A DNA stretch of 64,000 nucleotides from Musa acuminata AAA Group. Taxonomy: Eukaryota; Streptophyta; Magnoliopsida; Zingiberales; Musaceae. Within the stretch, counting starts at the first letter, position 1; the number at the start of each line of letters is the position of its first letter. Under the pieces are notes generated by a model, which ran no database searches, was not told the DNA's origin, and saw only the letters and a program-made list of their open reading frames with translations. Shown in pieces: positions 60,711-64,000 of the stretch. The stretch lies in assembly GCF_036884655.1 (NCBI RefSeq), contig NC_088340.1, positions 30,256,001 to 30,320,000 on the forward strand, written 5' to 3'. The position numbers were made by a program, and so were the translations under genes.

Positions 60711-60862
60711 TGTTGAATCTCGTATTTTGATGATGAAACTACTTGATATATGTTTATGATTTAATCTGCGTTTTGAGTAACGCAGCTTTCGTTTTTAATC
60801 GCTGAAAGATTTCCGCTGTACTAATTCACCCCCCCCCCCTCTTAGTGCTCTCGATCCTAACA
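60711..60862 (+). repeat. 3' LTR of element D, internally deleted
   Basis: Only the first 74 and the last 78 bases remain, joined at AACGCAG/CTTTCG. In the 5' LTR these points are at 54797 and 56846, so about 2,048 bp are missing. CAG occurs at both breakpoints. The promoter, hairpin repeats and leader repeats are all lost, but both LTR ends are intact. Confidence 0.93.
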
Positions 60863-60867
60863 CGAGT
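60863..60867 (+). other. Right target-site duplication of element D (CGAGT)
   Basis: Exact partner of 54718-54722. LTR E resumes after it. Confidence 0.95.
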
Positions 60868-61405
60868 CTCCCTTGCGGTGCCACCGCCGGCCATGATTTC
60901 AAGTACCGAATGGGTTGTTCCATTTGGCCCATTTTTGGTCTGTTAAGGGCCCAATAGGCCCCTGATTAAGTTAGTGGGATCACCTCCCAATTCTAACTTA
61001 ATCTACACTCTAACTATGACAATTAAGACATCATTACTATAACTCGTGTTCCGGTGCATCAATCGTTTCTTCCGACGAGCTTTCGACAAACTTTCGGTGA
61101 ACCCTCGGCGATGCTCCGGCGGACTCCCGGCAAGGTCCTGGACTTCATGATGATCTTCTTGGTGAGTTCCGACGAGCTTCTATGGCAAGCTCCTGGACTT
61201 CTCGGCTCGTTCCCGCAGAACTTTCGACGAACGTCCGAACTTTCGACGAATTCTCGGACTCCCAACGTGATCTTGATCTTAACTCCAGCATAACACCTGC
61301 TGCATGTCTTACTACCATTATAGTTAATTCTGCACACTTTTTTCAACATATAGATTAGATCAACAAATAATAATTGACTTCATCATCAAAATCTGAGATT
61401 CAACA
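60868..61405 (-). repeat. 3' LTR of element E, U3 part
   Basis: Continues E's U3 (CTCCCTTGCGGTGCCACCGCCGG, then CpG-rich TTTCGACGAA-type units) to GAGATTCAACA at 61405. It lacks the GC-rich segment of about 330 bp found near the U3 start in T and D. Confidence 0.88.
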
Positions 61406-62669
61406 ATCTCCCCCTTTTTTATGATGATAATTAATTGATGACGGAGTTAACCTTAACTCCCCCTATCTATATGTCATACCTAAGAAAAGTTACTCTTGAA
61501 TTCAAAACCTTTGAATTCAAGAGACATATTGATAAGTTAAGTTCATTTAAACTTATCAATACACCCATCATGATTCCTATCATGATGTAACTTTCTGAAA
61601 ATGATGTCAAGGCATGACATCCATTTTCAAGTCTTATATTTCAAATATGAAGGATAGCAATCATAGCAATTTATTCTATGACAAGATATCAATTTGTAAA
61701 ATTACAAGATAAGCTCTAGATATCTTATCATAATGCAAGCATTTCAAGTGTAAAATTATATATATTTATCATCAATTTACCACATATTTCTCCCCCTTTG
61801 TCATCAACAAAATGGAGAATGATTCAACAATATATGCAAGTGTGGTAAAAATTCATGTCACAAAATCATACTAATCATATTTCAAGCATTCATGACATGG
61901 TATCATTCAAAAGTTCTCAACATTAAGGAGATAGCTTTTAGTACTTCTTCCCTTTTATTTATTATCAAGGCTTTGCATGAAGGAGGAAAGTAAGGAAGGT
62001 AAAGCCATCGAGAACCAACTTTAAATGAAGTTAAGATCGATAAGAGAGTTTCATTATGCTTCATTTTTCACAAAGATCAAGATATACATATGAAATTAAA
62101 TCCTTACAAGTGTTCATCTCAAAAAATCTTCCTTCATCAAGAAGGAATTCATGTGAGAGAATCATTACATCAAATTCATTTCTCAATAAAAATTCACAAA
62201 AGATAAGTTCATACGAGATGCATTTGTCAATTAATTCCATGTATCAAAAATCATTTATTGATAGAGCATAGATATGAAATAAATTTGATATGGCATAGGC
62301 TCATGAACTCTCCATTCAAGAACTACACTAAGTCCGGAAGAGAAATACAATAAAATCATGCATTCGGACAATGTTTTGTCATAGCTTTTTAATCACAATC
62401 ATGAAGGTAAAATCATCAGTGCTTTGTAGTGCTCAAAGATTAAGAATCCGATGTATGATTAAAACTTCTCTAATCATAATCATGAAAGTATAACATGCTC
62501 ATCATCATGGAAACTTTTAGCATCAAGGCACAAAATTTCCAACATCAAAGTAAACATGTTATTGAAGCACACAATCTTATCATCATGTAAAATTCATATT
62601 ATAAAATTCTCAGCACCGAATTTAAGTGATCAAAGAATCAAGAAAGTCCGAAAATAAAATTTAACAAAT
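61406..62669 (-). other. 3' untranslated region of element E
   Basis: Polypurine tract at 61406-61421, second purine block at 61789-61822. The segment matches, in order, the 3' part of array T internal regions (for example TCAAATTCATTTCTCA and AAGTCCGGAAGAG), which shows what T kept after losing pol. No gene. Confidence 0.78.
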
Positions 62670-64000
62670 TCATGCATTCGGACAAATCAACATTCCTAAC
62701 TCTCTTCTAATGACATCAAATTGTTCTTCACTTAAAGGTTTTATAAAAATATCAGCTAATTGATATTTTGTATTAATAAACTCTAGGATTACATCATGAT
62801 TAGTGACATGATCTCGTATAAAGTGATACCTAATGTCAATAGGTTTTGTTCTAGAGTATTGAATGAGATTCTTTGTTAAACATATTGCACTTGTGTTATC
62901 ACATTTTATGGGGATATTTTTAAGATGAATCTTATAATCTTCTAAAGTGTTTTTCATCCATACAACTTATGTACAGCATGCACTAGCTGCAATATATTCA
63001 GCTTCGATTATAGACAGTGCAACTGAGTTTTGTTTCTTAGATGACCAAGAAACAAATGCGTGTCCTAAAAACTGACATATTCCAGATGTACTTTTTCTAT
63101 CTAATCTACATCCAGCAAAATCTGCATCAACAGAAGCAATTAACTCAAAATTCTCGGATTTTGGATACCATAGTCTTAGGTTTGTGGTTCCTTTAAGATA
63201 TCTAAGTATTCTTTTAACTACTTTGAGATGAGATATTTTAGGATTAGATTGAAACCTAGTACAAAGACCTACACTAAACATGATATCCGATCTTGTTGTG
63301 GTGAGGTATAGTAGACTTCCTATCATACCCCTATAAGTTTTTTGATCAAATCTTTCTCCACTTTCATCAATTTCTAACTTAGTAGAGGTGCTCGTGGGAG
63401 TGTTGATAGCTTTTGAGCTATCCATATTGAACCTTTTTAGCAAATCTAAAGTGTATTTTGTTTGACTAAGAAATGTATCATTACTTAGTTGTTTGATTTG
63501 TAAGCCCAAAATAAAAGTTAATTCCCCCATCAAACTCATTTCAAATTCAAGACTCATACTTTTAGCAAATGATTCACAAAGAGATTCATTCGTTGAACCG
63601 AAAATAATATCATTAACATAAATTTGAATAATAAAAAAATTATTTTTAAAATTTCTGATAAACAATGTAGCATCGACCTTCCCTTTAGAGAAATTATTTT
63701 CAATAAGAAATGAACTAAGTCTCTCATACCAAGCCCTTAGGGTGCGTTTTAAACCAAAGTTATTCAACATAAACTTCTTCAGAAATAAAGCCATTAAAAA
63801 AAGTACTTTTAACATCCATTTGAAATAACTTAAAATTATTACTACTAGTATAGGCAAGGAGCATCCTTATGGCTTCTAATCGAGCTATAAGAGTGAAGGT
63901 TTCTTCATAATCGATACCTTCTTCTTAGTTAAAACTTTTGGCCACTAATCTAGCCTTGTTTCTAACTATGATACCATATTCATCTTGTTTGTTTCTAAAG
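62670..64000 (-). pseudogene. Element E pol: reverse transcriptase and RNase H
   Basis: Minus strand, runs off the window. 62670-62957 is the RNase H end ([34 protein letters not shown]). 62967-63857 covers reverse transcriptase and RNase H ([18 protein letters not shown] in place of YVDD, ADFAGC, EAEYIAA). The two are in one frame, separated by a UAA at 62964-62966 (Gln codon). A frameshift and small deletion lie near 63740-63760, and another UAA lies near 63927 in KSFN. The lost catalytic Asp and these breaks make it inactive. Confidence 0.9.

Larger units (their letters stand above)
54723..60862 (+). mobile_element. Element D: gag-only Sirevirus-like retrotransposon
   Basis: 6,140 bp, plus strand, in the LTR of E, with an exact 5-bp duplication. 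The 5' LTR is full length (2,198 bp), the internal region 3,790 bp, and the 3' LTR reduced to 152 bp by internal deletion. It belongs to the same family as array T: Gag without a knuckle ending IYFEIT, no pol, and the same AT-rich 3' region. It is a separate, older-looking copy outside the array, so the gag-only form is a family and not only a local wreck. Confidence 0.94.
53769..64000 (-). mobile_element. Element E: Sirevirus-like copia element, truncated by the window end
   Basis: Minus strand. Its 3' LTR (53769-54722 and 60868-61405, split by element D) is followed by a 1.26-kb 3' region and by pol from 62670 to beyond 64000. It interrupts gag of element C. The five bases before it are TTTCT; the matching duplication lies outside the window. 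Confidence 0.88.

Noticed and set aside
1..64000. Host genes or a non-transposon functional system
   Set aside because: All long frames and all conserved blocks are accounted for by seven LTR-element assemblies; no exon-like sequence of another family was recognised.

Overview
This is plant nuclear repeat DNA. Every stretch I can interpret belongs to LTR retrotransposons inserted into one another; I find no host gene, tRNA, rRNA or CRISPR. Evidence for a flowering plant: Ty1/copia and Ty3/gypsy domains, LTRs with TATAAATA boxes and initiator-Met tRNA primer sites (TGGTATCAGAGC). Most copies look like the Sirevirus branch of Ty1/copia: long LTRs, two zinc knuckles in Gag, several polypurine-like tracts and palindromic repeats in U3. 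A monocot, perhaps Zingiberales, is a guess from general resemblance only.

The nest, outermost first. Element C (Sirevirus-like, minus strand) occupies 1-2401 and resumes at about 50982-53768. A Ty3/gypsy element G (minus, about 2402-50981) sits in C's reverse transcriptase region. Two things inserted into G. The first is A (plus, 6919-16295), a nearly complete Sirevirus with 5-bp target duplication AAGTC, in G's gag. The second is array T (minus, 17474-50920) in G's 5' LTR. T has five LTRs and four gag-only internal regions in tandem, all bracketed by one target duplication, GGTTT. Element B (copia of another lineage, minus, 30843-39537) inserted into the third unit of T. To the right, Sirevirus E (minus, 53769 to beyond 64000) interrupts C's gag, and gag-only element D (plus, 54723-60862, duplication CGAGT) interrupts E's LTR.

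Functionally there are two partner classes. A and E, and the remains of C, encode or once encoded Gag, protease, integrase, reverse transcriptase and RNase H. T and D encode only a Gag without a zinc knuckle. They share the LTR termini and primer site of A, so they would need enzymes in trans. A is the least damaged potential donor, though its protease active site is changed and pol has a stop codon.

The main points of interest are the tandem array T with its single target duplication, an in-frame UAG at the Gag-protease boundary shared by A and C, 62-bp hairpin repeats upstream of LTR promoters, an LTR segment seen only in the gag-only family, and a very GC-rich leader in B.
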